Positions 21,990 through 30,919 of a DNA stretch of 64,000 bases are shown piece after piece. Numbering within the stretch: position 1 is the stretch's first letter; the number at the start of each line of letters is the position of its first letter. The notes beneath the pieces are model-generated. The model did no database searches and was not told the origin of the DNA. It worked only from the letters and a program-made list of their open reading frames with translations. A program made the translations under genes and the position numbers. This stretch comes from a bacterium (GTDB lineage: Bacteria > Electryoneota > RPQS01): assembly GCA_016721565.1 (NCBI GenBank), contig JADKHW010000015.1:1-64000 (forward strand), read 5' to 3'.

Positions 21990-22608
21990 ATGCGTGAACG
22001 ACTCATCGAAGTAATTCATTTTCTTCATTGGCGCGGTTGGGCGCCGGGAACCGGCGGGAATTTTAGCGCGCTGATAAGTGAGTCACCGCTGAGGTTGCTC
22101 ATGTCGCCGAGCGGCTACAACAAAGGAGGCTTGGTACCGAGCGACCTCTTGGTTGTAGATGCCGCCGGTCGGAAAATTGAGGGTGAGGGCAAACCTTCTG
22201 CGGAAACGTTGCTGCATTTAGTCCTTACAAAGAAGACCGGAGCGAAATCCGTGCTGCATACGCATTCGGTATGGAACACGTTGCTTTCGGATATTTATGC
22301 TGTGCAGGGCGTGCTTGAGCTTTCTCATTATGAGATGCTCAAAGGTTTGGGCGGCATTCAAACTCATGAGCATACTGAGCGAGTGCCCATTGTTGAAAAC
22401 TCACAGGATATCCCGGCGTTGACGAATAAAATTGAAGACTTACTCAAGCGGCAGCCCAATCTGCATGGCATTCTGTTGCGCAATCACGGACTTTACACAT
22501 GGGGTTCCCTCGCCGGAAGACGCACAACGGCATGTGGAGATTTTCGAGTTCTTGTTTGAAGTTGTTGGACGCAAGCTTTCCCTTTCGCATTCGCATAGGA
22601 GTTTTTGA
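21990..22608 (+). CDS. mtnB: Methylthioribulose-1-phosphate dehydratase (frameshift)
   Basis: Class II aldolase-fold enzyme that removes water from 5-methylthioribulose 1-phosphate in the methionine salvage pathway. Motifs: GWAPGTGGNFSALI near the start, SAETLLHLVLTKKTGAKSVLHTHSVW, and the metal-binding H-x-H (LHTHS) and HGLYTWG. Start: ATG at 21990 with AGGGGAG 8 bases before; a GTG at 21963 with GAGGAG is also possible and would overlap mgsA. The frame shifts near 22506 (a CCC run with one base too many or two missing), after which SPEDAQRHVEIFEFLFEVVG continues the C-terminal helix to the stop at 22608. The next gene starts two bases later. Confidence 0.85.
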
Positions 22609-22610
22609 GC

Positions 22611-23177
22611 ATGGCTGTTGTACGCATACCTGATGAAGAGCGCACGCTGCGCGAGTTTGGCGAAATCAAAGCGTTTTTGGCGAGCATTAACATCGGCTTT
22701 GAAAATTGGAAGACTGAGAATCCGGTGAAGGGAAGCTCTTCAACTGAGGAGATTCTTGAAGCGTATGCGAAGGAAATAGAGGTGCTTAAAGCTTCAGGCG
22801 GCTATGTGACTGCAGATGTGATTGACGTGAAACCGGACACGCCGAATTTAGATGTTATGCTGGCAAAATTCAGCCGAGAGCATTGGCACGATGAAGATGA
22901 GGTGCGGTTCATTATTGAAGGGCATGGCATTTTTCATCTGCGACCGCAAGACGGGCCGGTTGTGGCTGTTGAGGTTGAAGCTGGTGACTTGATGCGTGTT
23001 CCGGCGGGGACTTGGCATTGGTTTGATTTGTGTGGCGATCGCAGGATTCGTGCGATTCGTTTGTTTCAAGATCCGACGGGTTGGACGCCGCATTACACGG
23101 AGAGCGGAGTGGATAAGGGATATCTGCCTGTGTGTTTCGGATTAACTTTCATTCCGGCGGAGTTGCAAAAGTACTAA
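22611..23177 (+). CDS. mtnD: Acireductone dioxygenase
   Basis: A cupin metalloenzyme of 188 residues that oxidises acireductone, the substrate made by MtnC, to formate and 2-keto-4-methylthiobutyrate. The metal site is present as HWHDEDEVR (His, His, Glu) with a later His in GTWHWFDL. ATG at 22611, two bases after the mtnB stop. The metal (Fe or Ni) decides the product but cannot be read from sequence. Second gene of the salvage set. Confidence 0.93.
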   Translation: MAVVRIPDEERTLREFGEIKAFLASINIGFENWKTENPVKGSSSTEEILEAYAKEIEVLKASGGYVTADVIDVKPDTPNLDVMLAKFSREHWHDEDEVRFIIEGHGIFHLRPQDGPVVAVEVEAGDLMRVPAGTWHWFDLCGDRRIRAIRLFQDPTGWTPHYTESGVDKGYLPVCFGLTFIPAELQKY

Positions 23178-23180
23178 CAC

Positions 23181-23900
23181 ATGCCCAACACTGTTGCGCT
23201 ATACTTGCTTGATGTTGAAGGGACAACAACGCCGATTGATTTTGTGCATCGGACGTTGTTTGGGTACGCAAAACGAGTGATGTCGAAGTTTCTTGCCAGT
23301 TATGCGGAAGACGGGAATTTGCTGGTGAAACTTGCTGAGTTACGCGAAGAGTATCAGCGTGATCGTATTGGGGGGTTGGTTAAAGACCTTTGGTCGAATA
23401 GTGATCGACCGGAAGATGCTTTGACTTATATTCAATGGCTTATCAGTGTAGATCGCAAGTCGCCTCAACTGAAGTGGATTCAGGGGAAGATTTGGCAAGA
23501 GGGGTATGTCAGCGGAGAATTGAAGGGTGAAGTATTCCCTGACGTGCCGATTGCGTTGGAGAGATGGAGTCATTCGGGGATTGCGACAGCGATCTATTCA
23601 TCGGGAAGTGTGCTTGCGCAACGGTTGTTATTTGGTTATTCGACTGCAGGGGATTTGACGTCTTACATTGACGCATATTTTGATACGGCAGTTGGAGGAA
23701 AGCGAGACTCAGAAAGCTACAAAAATATTGCGGAGGTACTGGATGTACCTCCGCAAGAAATATTGTTCGTCTCGGATGTCGCGGAAGAATTAGCTGCGGC
23801 ACGCGAGGCGGGAATGCAGATTGTGCTCTCAATTAGGCCGGGGAATGCTCCTGTCGCGGGAGAGTTTCGTCGGATTGAGAGCTTTGACGAGTTGGATTAG
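23181..23900 (+). CDS. mtnC: Enolase-phosphatase (2,3-diketo-5-methylthiopentyl-1-phosphate)
   Basis: HAD-family enzyme (239 residues) that enolises and dephosphorylates diketomethylthiopentyl phosphate to acireductone. The HAD start LLDVEGTTTPIDFVHRTLF shows the Asp-x-Glu-Gly-Thr-Thr form typical of MtnC. IYSSGSVLAQRLLFGYS and FVSDVAEELAAAREAGMQ carry the other HAD motifs. It starts 4 bases after mtnD stops, and its stop overlaps the end of the convergent aminotransferase by 4 bases. Confidence 0.93.
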   Translation: MPNTVALYLLDVEGTTTPIDFVHRTLFGYAKRVMSKFLASYAEDGNLLVKLAELREEYQRDRIGGLVKDLWSNSDRPEDALTYIQWLISVDRKSPQLKWIQGKIWQEGYVSGELKGEVFPDVPIALERWSHSGIATAIYSSGSVLAQRLLFGYSTAGDLTSYIDAYFDTAVGGKRDSESYKNIAEVLDVPPQEILFVSDVAEELAAAREAGMQIVLSIRPGNAPVAGEFRRIESFDELD

Positions 23901-25051
23901 ATCTTGGCTAAGTTTTGTTTGGCGCGCTCTAAGGTTTCATCGGGAACAGCGTAGCAGAAGCGGAGGAAGTTTGAGCGCTTGGTGTCGCCTTTGACGACAC
24001 TGCCTAAGAAATCGGATGCTGGCACAGCGCCTAAGTGCGCCTTATCGATCAGTAGGTCTGAGACTTGTTCTGATGTCATGCCCGGGAATTTTTCGGAAGT
24101 TCCGGCCAGCATGTAGTACGCGCCTTGAGGTTTCAAGGCATTGAAGCCAGCGCTTGATAACGCCTCGTGGAGATATGCACGTTTAGATGCATATTCTGCG
24201 AGGCGATTTTCGTAATAGGAATCGGGAAGTTCTTCTATTCCTTTGGCGACAGCGTGCTGTAACGGCGTGGGCGCGCAGACGTAGATTTGATCGTTGAGAG
24301 TGCGGAAGTTGTTAATCATCGATAGCGGTGCGGCAAGATAGCCGATGCGCCACCCTGTGATGGCAAAGGTTTTGGAATATGACCCAACTGTCAGTACGAC
24401 ATCTTGCAGGCCGGGCAACGAGGCCATCGAGATGTGTTTGCGGCCATCGTAGGTCATATATTCATAGACCTCGTCGCTAATGACAGGAATATTGCGTTTA
24501 ACGCAATGGTCGCCGATGAATTGCAGTTCGCTCTCGGTAAAGACTTTGCCGGTCGGGTTGTGCGGTGTGTTGACCAATACGAGTTTGGTGTTGGGAGTAA
24601 TTGCGCGAGCCAGCTCATCAGGATCGAAATTCCAGTCCGGATATTTCAGTTCGACGAAGTTTATCTTGACGCCTTTGCGGGCGAACATTTTGGAGTGGTA
24701 GGGGTAGAACGGTCTGAAGAGCACGACTTCGTCACCGGCTTGAAGGAGAGTTTCGCTGACGACTTCGAGCGCACCAGTGGAGCCTGCGGTGACCAACACG
24801 TTTTCAGTTTCGTAGGGGATTCTATTGAACGTATTTAGGCGTTTGGCAATGGCCACGCGGAGTGACTCGATACCTTGTGGGGGAGCGTAAGTGTTGAAGC
24901 CTTTGTGGACGGCGGTGTTTGCGGCATCGAGAATGATTTCAGGAGACGGCAATAGGCAAACGCCTTGACCGAGATTGACGCCGTTTAATTTGGCAACGCG
25001 GAGGGTGACTTCGCGAAGCGCTGGTGGTTCAAAAATTTCTTGGAAGTTCAT
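23897..25051 (-). CDS. Class I/II PLP-dependent aminotransferase
   Basis: A 384-residue fold-type I aminotransferase. Motifs: NTPHNPTGKVF (NPTG), ISDEVYEYMTYDG (PLP-binding Asp and Tyr), and the PLP lysine in SYSKTFAITGWRIGY. It is convergent with the salvage operon and overlaps mtnC by 4 bases. In several bacteria a similar aminotransferase (MtnE) ends salvage by converting ketomethylthiobutyrate to methionine, so this is the natural candidate, but this family has broad substrate use and the call is inference. A start ATG lies at 25051. No terminator is visible between the two convergent stops. Confidence 0.85.
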   Translation of the reverse strand: MNFQEIFEPPALREVTLRVAKLNGVNLGQGVCLLPSPEIILDAANTAVHKGFNTYAPPQGIESLRVAIAKRLNTFNRIPYETENVLVTAGSTGALEVVSETLLQAGDEVVLFRPFYPYHSKMFARKGVKINFVELKYPDWNFDPDELARAITPNTKLVLVNTPHNPTGKVFTESELQFIGDHCVKRNIPVISDEVYEYMTYDGRKHISMASLPGLQDVVLTVGSYSKTFAITGWRIGYLAAPLSMINNFRTLNDQIYVCAPTPLQHAVAKGIEELPDSYYENRLAEYASKRAYLHEALSSAGFNALKPQGAYYMLAGTSEKFPGMTSEQVSDLLIDKAHLGAVPASDFLGSVVKGDTKRSNFLRFCYAVPDETLERAKQNLAKI

Positions 25052-25239
25052 CTTAATGTGTCATTCAGATTGATGAAATATTGAATATTTATGTGACAAG
25101 ATACACATTAATCTTCTGATTCGCACTTGTCTATATGGGTCTCGGGAATTTAAGCTTGAAGTTCGTTAATCAATATGATATATTGTAAAAGTTGGGATTT
25201 TTTCAACGCCACTGTAACTAAAGAAATTGAAGGTGTCTT

Positions 25240-26674
25240 ATGCGTAAAATGATGAATTTGTTTGTTTTAATTGTGGTTCTTGTACCGCTTTTGGCCTCTG
25301 CACAGTTCAAGGAACTGGGACTTGAAGGCTACCTCGGGATGGGTGTGGCAAGCCCAACGAACGAATCGGAAGGCTCAACTTTTGGCCTGAACGTGCGAAG
25401 CAGCTTTGCCTATCCACTTGCTGATCCTCTGCAGCTTGAATTGGGGATCGCTTTCGCTCGCCTGCGTGCTGATCAATACTCGGGCGAGATTATGCCGATT
25501 GATTTGCGGGCGCGATTTGCACCGTTCCATCAGGAGAAGTGGTTCCCGCTTTGTGTATGCAGGAATTGGTTTGCTGCATCACGATGTTTCGGATGTACCG
25601 GATTCGGCGGATGCGGATGCAAAGGTTGACGGCTGGAATCCGGTGATTCCGTTGGGAATTGGTATTCAGTATCATTTGGACGAATACCTGTCGCTCGACT
25701 TACATGGCGGTTACAATATGATTATGTCAGACGATGTCAATCCTGTTTATGATGACACGGACGATTCGTACATGAACATCCTCGCCGGTTTGCGTATTCA
25801 CCGTGGTAATCCTAACAAGGATACCGACGGCGACGGCATTACAGATCGAGACGAGAAGAAGCTCGGCACCGACCCCAAGAATCCTGATACCGACGGTGAC
25901 AGACTTAAGGACGGCGAAGAGTATTACACGCTTAAGACCGATCCGCGTAATCCCGACACGGATGGCGATGGTTTGACAGACGGGGCTGAAGTGTTGACGC
26001 ACAAGACGGATCCGCTCAAGGCTGATACGGATAGTGATGGACTCAAAGACGGCGAAGAGGTCAACACGTACACGACCGAGGCGCTGAATCCGGATACCGA
26101 TAGCGACGGTTTGCAGGACGGCCAGGAAATTACGACTGTTAAGACTGATCCGAAGCGCACGGATTGTGACGGCGACGGGCTTTCGGACGGCGCTGAAGTG
26201 AATACTCATAAGACCGATCCGCTGAATCGCGATACCGACAAGGGTAGCGTTGATGACGGAACTGAAGTTGCGCGCAAGGATAATCCGCTAAATCCAGAAG
26301 ATGACGTGGAGAAGCTTGTCGTGACCGAAGTAGGTCAGGCAATTACGCTGGACGGCATTGTGTTTGAAACGGCTAAGTCCGACATCAAGCCGGAATCAGA
26401 AGCAATTTTGATGAAGGCGTATAACACGCTACATTTGAACCCGGAGCTTGAAGTGCAGATTCAGGGTCATACGGACAATCGCGGCAAGAAGACGATGAAC
26501 GAGAAGCTTTCGCTGTCGCGCGCGGAGTCGGTAAAGACCTGGCTTGTGGCTAAGGGTATTGAAGGCGCGCGCATCACGACCAAGGGCTTTGGTCCGGATA
26601 AGCCGATTGCCGACAACGCAACCGATGAAGGCCGTCAGAAGAATCGCAGAATTGATTTTGTGCGCACAAAATAG
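25240..26674 (+). CDS. OmpA-family outer-membrane protein with TSP3 repeats (frameshift)
   Basis: A signal peptide (MRKMMNLFVLIVVLVPLLASAQF) leads to an eight-strand-type beta-barrel (about 25-180). Then seven calcium-binding thrombospondin type-3 repeats (for example DTDGDGLTDGAE) connect to a C-terminal OmpA peptidoglycan-binding domain: IVFETAKSDIKPES, then IQGHTDNRGKK, then NRRIDF. The frame shifts near 25550-25555: the first frame ends at 25629, while the next one reads FVYAGIGLLHHDVS and continues to 26674. This is one base too many or two missing in CCC. Known role of the family: linking outer membrane to peptidoglycan. Confidence 0.9.
25815..26290 (+). repeat. Seven thrombospondin type-3 repeats
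   Basis: Seven units of 23 residues (69 bases) with the mark DxDxDGxxDGxE; the seventh is degenerate. The repeats bind calcium in the family and form a stiff rod. They are a protein-coding tandem repeat, not a CRISPR array. Confidence 0.85.
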
Positions 26675-26804
26675 TTCCGCAAGCGGGGTGTTGCTGGGCT
26701 TGTTTTATTGCCAGTCCAGCTCCAATATGGCAATGAGTTTAGATCCGGTGCGGTCTGCTACTAATGTCCACATTTCACTAACACAATAAGAGTGAAAACT
26801 CACG

Positions 26805-26857
26805 AACGCGACGTACCTTGCCAAGACAAATACATGGCAGGTACGTCGCGTTTTTCT
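26805..26857 (+). terminator. Strong intrinsic terminator
   Basis: A long stem (26805-26817 with 26840-26852, extended inward by TGCCA/TGGCA with one bulge) followed by TTTTT. It ends the OmpA transcript and lies 35 bases before the octaheme cytochrome start. Confidence 0.85.
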
Positions 26858-26891
26858 TTGACTTGAGTATGTTCGTTAAACAAAGAATTGC

Positions 26892-28466
26892 ATGAGAAGA
26901 ATCATATTCGCACTGGCGATGCTTGGGACTGCAATATTGCTCGTGCTGAGCGTCCTTCCGGAGCGGAGTATAGAGCGAACTCCGCCTGAAGAGCTGCGCG
27001 CAAAATACAAGGTTAAGAGCAAGTCGTCGGTCGATCACGCAAAGTTTGATGTTTTACGGGCCTTTTGCAAAACCACAAGACGTCACGAAAGCTTGTATTT
27101 CGTGTCACACAGGCGACATATGGAAGTAATGCAGTCATCGCACTGGAATTGGGAACGAATTGAATACGTCGAGGGATCTGGTATTCGCAAGGTAGGCAAG
27201 AAGACTATCTTGAACAACTATTGCATCGGAATCTCGAGCAACGAGCAAATGTGTAACCGCTGTCACATCGGATATGGCTACAGCGATCAAACTTTTGACT
27301 TTACGAACGCTTACAACGTGGATTGTCTGGCTTGCCATGACAATAGCAATTTGTATATGAAGGCAAGCGCTGGAATGCCGGATGTGAGCGTTGATCTCGG
27401 GGCGGTTGCGCAAAAAGTAGGTAAACCAACTCGGACAAACTGCGGAACGTGTCACTTCTTTGGCGGCGGCGGGAATAATGTCAAGCACGGTGATTTAGAA
27501 ATGGCAATGTTCGAGCCGACGCGAGATATTGACGTACACATGGACGTGCAGGGTGTCGATATGCAATGCGTCGCTTGCCATACGGCAGAACAGCACCAGA
27601 TGCTCGGCAAATCGTACTCAGTTTCTTCAATGAACCGCAACCGTTCAACTTGCGAAAGCTGTCACGGTGATTTGCCCCATACGGACAAGATACTTAATAA
27701 CCACACGCTCAAGGTTGCCTGTCAGACTTGTCACATTCCTATTTATGCAAAAGAGAATCCAACGAAGCTGCAATGGGATTGGTCTACGGCAGGCAGATTG
27801 GTGGAGGACAAGCCGATTAAGGAGCATGACGACTCACTCGATGTGGATACGTACATGTCCACGAAGGGGTCTTTCGTGTGGGGCAAGAATATCAAGCCGG
27901 AGTATGTGTGGTTTAACGGAACAGCTTCGCATTATTTACTCGGAGACAAATTCGATCCTACGGATACATTGCAGATCAATTCATTGCACGGAGAGTAGAG
28001 TGACCCTGATGCGAGGATCATCCCGGTCAAGATTCACCGTGCCAAGCAGATATATGACTCAAAGTACAACTATCTTATTCAGCCGAAGACTGTTACGTTG
28101 CACCCGGGAGACAGCGCGTATTGGGGAGAATTTGATTGGGAGCGCGCGTGTGCTGCGGGAATGAAAGAGGTCGGATTGCCATTTAGCGGTGAATATGATT
28201 TTGCAGCGACAGAAATGTATTGGCCCGTTAATCACATGGTTGCGCCGGCCAATCAATCTGTCAAGTGCATTGAGTGTCACACGAGAGACGGCGGTCGGTT
28301 GGCAAATCTGACCGACTTCTATATGCCCGGGCGAGATCGAAGCCCATGGATTGATCGTGCCGGATTGGGGGCGTTATTGTTAGCTCTTGTAGGTGTGTTA
28401 GCTCATGGGGTTGCACGCATAGTGATTTCAGGCAGACGAAAGCAAGGGGGCAGCTATGAAGCGTGA
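26892..28466 (+). CDS. Octaheme c-type cytochrome, tetrathionate reductase (OTR) family (two frameshifts and an in-frame TAG)
   Basis: A periplasmic multiheme cytochrome of about 524 residues. Eight CXXCH heme sites can be counted: one in the shifted stretch (CISCH) plus CNRCH, CLACH, CGTCH, CVACH, CESCH, CQTCH and CIECH. The order and the phrases between them (VDHAKFD..., MQSSHWNWE, NNYCIGISSNE) match the OTR family. The N terminus is one hydrophobic segment; a last one, near residues 485-510, anchors the C terminus. Two compensating frameshifts enclose 27043-27115, so the uncorrected reading loses the first heme. A TAG at 27996-27998 splits the frame without shifting it. It is followed by SDPDARIIPVKIHRAKQIYD, which the family continues. 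It overlaps the next gene by 11 bases. The enzyme reduces tetrathionate or nitrogen oxides in characterised members; the substrate here is unknown. Confidence 0.85.
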
Positions 28467-29117
28467 GTATATCTATCCGGCTTTCGAGCGCTTTTGGCAT
28501 TGGGCGCAAGCTGTGCTGATTATTCTGCTTGGCGTAACAGGGTTCGAAATTCATGGTTCACTGACATTTTTCGGATTCGGTCAGGCAGTAGCAATTCACA
28601 ATGTCGCGGCAATATCATTCTTGGTGTTAATCAGCTTCGCGATATTTGGCATCTTACATCCGGAGCGTGGAAACAGTACTACGCTCCGTCGCTCAAGAAT
28701 ATGCGCGCGCAAGTTGACTATTATGTTACCGGGATATTCCGCGGGGCACTACATCCGACGAAAAAAACTGTTTTAAGCAAGCTTAATCCGCTTCAAAAGC
28801 TTGTCTATGCAGGTCTGAAGGTGCTGGTGATTCCTGTCATGGTGATTTCAGGGTTAATCTATATGTATTACCGCTATCCGCAGCAGCATGAGATCATAAG
28901 TTTGGATATTGAGGGACTGTCTATTGTGGCAGTGATTCATACATTTGGTGCGTTTATGCTTATTGCGTTTTTTGTCACACATATTTATTTGACAACAACG
29001 GGTAGCACGCCGACGGCAAATTTGAAGGCGATGATCACAGGTTATGAGGATTTGCACGATGAAGACGAGCAGAAGCAGATTGAAAAGTCTGAACCCAAAC
29101 TTGAAAGGGTGGATTGA
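28456..29117 (+). CDS. Membrane-bound cytochrome b (b561/thiosulfate-reductase type; frameshift)
   Basis: A four-helix membrane cytochrome b of about 220 residues that should pass electrons between quinol and the octaheme protein. Heme-ligand candidates are the His in FERFWHWAQ, VAIHNVAA and VIHTFGAF, and the helix ends MLIAFFVTHIYLTTTG. The frame breaks at the TTT at 28645-28647. Adding one T restores FAIFWHLTSGAWKQYYAP, the family's core. The second frame reads to 29117. It begins inside the end of the octaheme gene (11 bases overlap) and its stop overlaps the ATG of the next gene, so all are one operon. Confidence 0.85.
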
Positions 29118-29640
29118 TGGAACAACGAGTGACTACGAAATACATGAACCCTTACTTAGCGGGCTTTCTGCTTGGGCTGGTGCTGCTTGGCAGCATATTC
29201 ATAACAGGGCGCGGACTTGGAGCAAGCGGTGCGGTTAAGGATACGATTGTCGCAATCGTCGGAGTCGTAGCGCCAGAACATGCGGCGCAATCTCCTTACT
29301 ACGGTCCATACTTGGAGGCCGGAAAGAGAGTCCGCTGAAATCGTGGCTTGTGTTTGAATTGATTGGCGTAGTAATTGGAGCGTTTTTGTCCGGCTTGGTA
29401 TCGGACCGATTAGCGTTTCGAAGTGAAAAAGGGCCGCGCATCAGCAACCCAACACGCTGGGTCTTTGCTGTGATTGGCGGAGCTTTGTTTGGTTTGGGTG
29501 CTCAATTCGCACGCGGGTGTACGAGCGGAGCTGCGCTGAGCGGCATGGCGGTCTTGTCAACGGCAGGGTTTGTGACGATGCTGGCAATTTTTGGATCGGG
29601 TTATATGGTTGCATATTTCTTCCGCAGGTTGTGGATCTAA
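29117..29640 (+). CDS. YeeE/YedE-family transporter, first gene (frameshift)
   Basis: About 175 residues, with roughly four membrane helices. YeeE/YedE proteins import sulfur compounds such as thiosulfate in characterised cases. The conserved substrate cysteine is in FARGCTSGAALSG. ATG at 29117 overlaps the preceding stop. The frame shifts at AAA 29323-29325 (one A missing), restoring ESPLKSWLVFELIGVVIGA. Together with the next gene it may form one functional transporter, because single-chain members carry both cysteine motifs. Confidence 0.8.
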
Positions 29641-29658
29641 ACTAAAGGAAATTTATCA

Positions 29659-30852
29659 ATGGGACCTTTTGTACCGGATCCGATTTCGAATGAACTGAAC
29701 TTAGCGATAGCGCTAATTATTGGAGTCGCTTTTGGGGCTGTGCTTGAACAGGCAGGGTTTTCGTCTTCACGCAGATTAGCAGGATTGTTCTATGGATACG
29801 ACTTCACGGTTCTGCGTGTGTTCTTTACCGCTGCAATCACTGCAATGTGTGGTATTATGCTACTTGATTACGCAGGGTTATTAGACACGAGCGCGATTTA
29901 TATCAATCCGCTGTGGTTGTGGCCGGCTGTTGTCGGCGGCGTGATTATGGGCGTCGGGTTTATTCTTGGCGGCTACTGTCCAGGGACGAGTATTTGTGCT
30001 GCGGCGATTGGAAAAATTGACGCGATGTTTTTTGTCGGCGGTGCGTTCTTAGGAGTATTTACGTTTGCTGAGATGTTTCCTACTTGGCAGAAGTTTCACT
30101 TCTCTTCCGCCTTCGGGCCGGTGCGGGTCTACGACTCGCTGGGAATGTCGGCGGGGGTGTTTGCGTTTGTGCTGATTGCAGTTGCGCTTTTTGCATTTAC
30201 TGTGACGAGTTGGATTGAGAAGCGTGTTAGCAGTGACGCGCCTTCACGGAAGTTTCGCTTTCGTCCACATGCCGTTGCAGCAGGAGTAACTATGCTTGCC
30301 GGTATTATGTTGATTGCTCTTCCCGATCGCAAGAGCAAGGTGATGGCCATGGTGGCTGATCCTGCTTATGAAGCGAGCCATGACGTGCAGACCATGACTG
30401 CTGATGAGCTGGCGTTTCGCATCGTTGACCGGGTGCCGAATACGCAAATCATTGACGTGCGTTCGCCGGAAGAGTTCAATTCGTTTGCGCTTCCAGGCGC
30501 CGCGAATGTTCAGGTCGGGGATTTATTCGGACGCGAATGGAACCGCATGCTGGCACAGCGACACCTTAAGAAAGTAATCGTTGCCGATGCGGAGACTGAT
30601 GCGCGAGAAGCTTATCTTGTTTTGGATAAGCTTGGATACGGCAACCTTGCCGTATTGGAGGGCGGTTTGAGCGAATTCAGGCAACAACTGCTTGCAGATA
30701 CGTTGGTGCTGCCAAGCGGCGGGCGGTATGATCAGGACGTTGCGGAATTCCGGATCGACGCGAAGACAAAGATATCGCAGATGATTCGGGATGAGAAGAA
30801 TAAACCGCAACCAACTGAAAAGAAGAAGAAGAAGGTTGCCGGAGGGTGTTAG
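29659..30852 (+). CDS. YeeE/YedE-family transporter fused to a rhodanese-like domain lacking Cys
   Basis: A 397-residue fusion. Residues about 1-235 form YeeE/YedE membrane helices with the second conserved cysteine site GGYCPGTSICAAAIGKID. Residues about 255-350 form a rhodanese-like domain (IIDVRSPEEFNSFALPGAANV, then YLVLDKLGYGNLAVLEGG). The position of the active-site cysteine is occupied by VIVADAETDA, so persulfide transfer by the usual route looks lost. The tail ends in a lysine-rich stretch and GGC. The gene starts 18 bases after the first YeeE gene and ends 21 bases before the terminator hairpin. Confidence 0.85.
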   Translation: MGPFVPDPISNELNLAIALIIGVAFGAVLEQAGFSSSRRLAGLFYGYDFTVLRVFFTAAITAMCGIMLLDYAGLLDTSAIYINPLWLWPAVVGGVIMGVGFILGGYCPGTSICAAAIGKIDAMFFVGGAFLGVFTFAEMFPTWQKFHFSSAFGPVRVYDSLGMSAGVFAFVLIAVALFAFTVTSWIEKRVSSDAPSRKFRFRPHAVAAGVTMLAGIMLIALPDRKSKVMAMVADPAYEASHDVQTMTADELAFRIVDRVPNTQIIDVRSPEEFNSFALPGAANVQVGDLFGREWNRMLAQRHLKKVIVADAETDAREAYLVLDKLGYGNLAVLEGGLSEFRQQLLADTLVLPSGGRYDQDVAEFRIDAKTKISQMIRDEKNKPQPTEKKKKKVAGGC

Positions 30853-30870
30853 CTTTCTGTTAATGAAATA

Positions 30871-30904
30871 AAGCGGCCCGCACAATTGTGCGGGCCGCTT
30901 TTTT
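30871..30904. terminator. Bidirectional terminator, perfect 30-base palindrome
   Basis: Bases 30871-30900 form a palindrome with a strong GC stem, followed by T residues on the plus strand. It serves both the sulfur operon (+) and the beta-helix gene (-). A near-identical copy lies at 33114-33143. Confidence 0.9.
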
Positions 30905-30919
30905 AGGAGGTGAAAAGTA

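Noticed and set aside
25815..26290. Regular 69-base repeats as a possible CRISPR array
   Set aside because: The repeats are in frame and encode calcium-binding TSP3 units with variable spacers only at the codon level.
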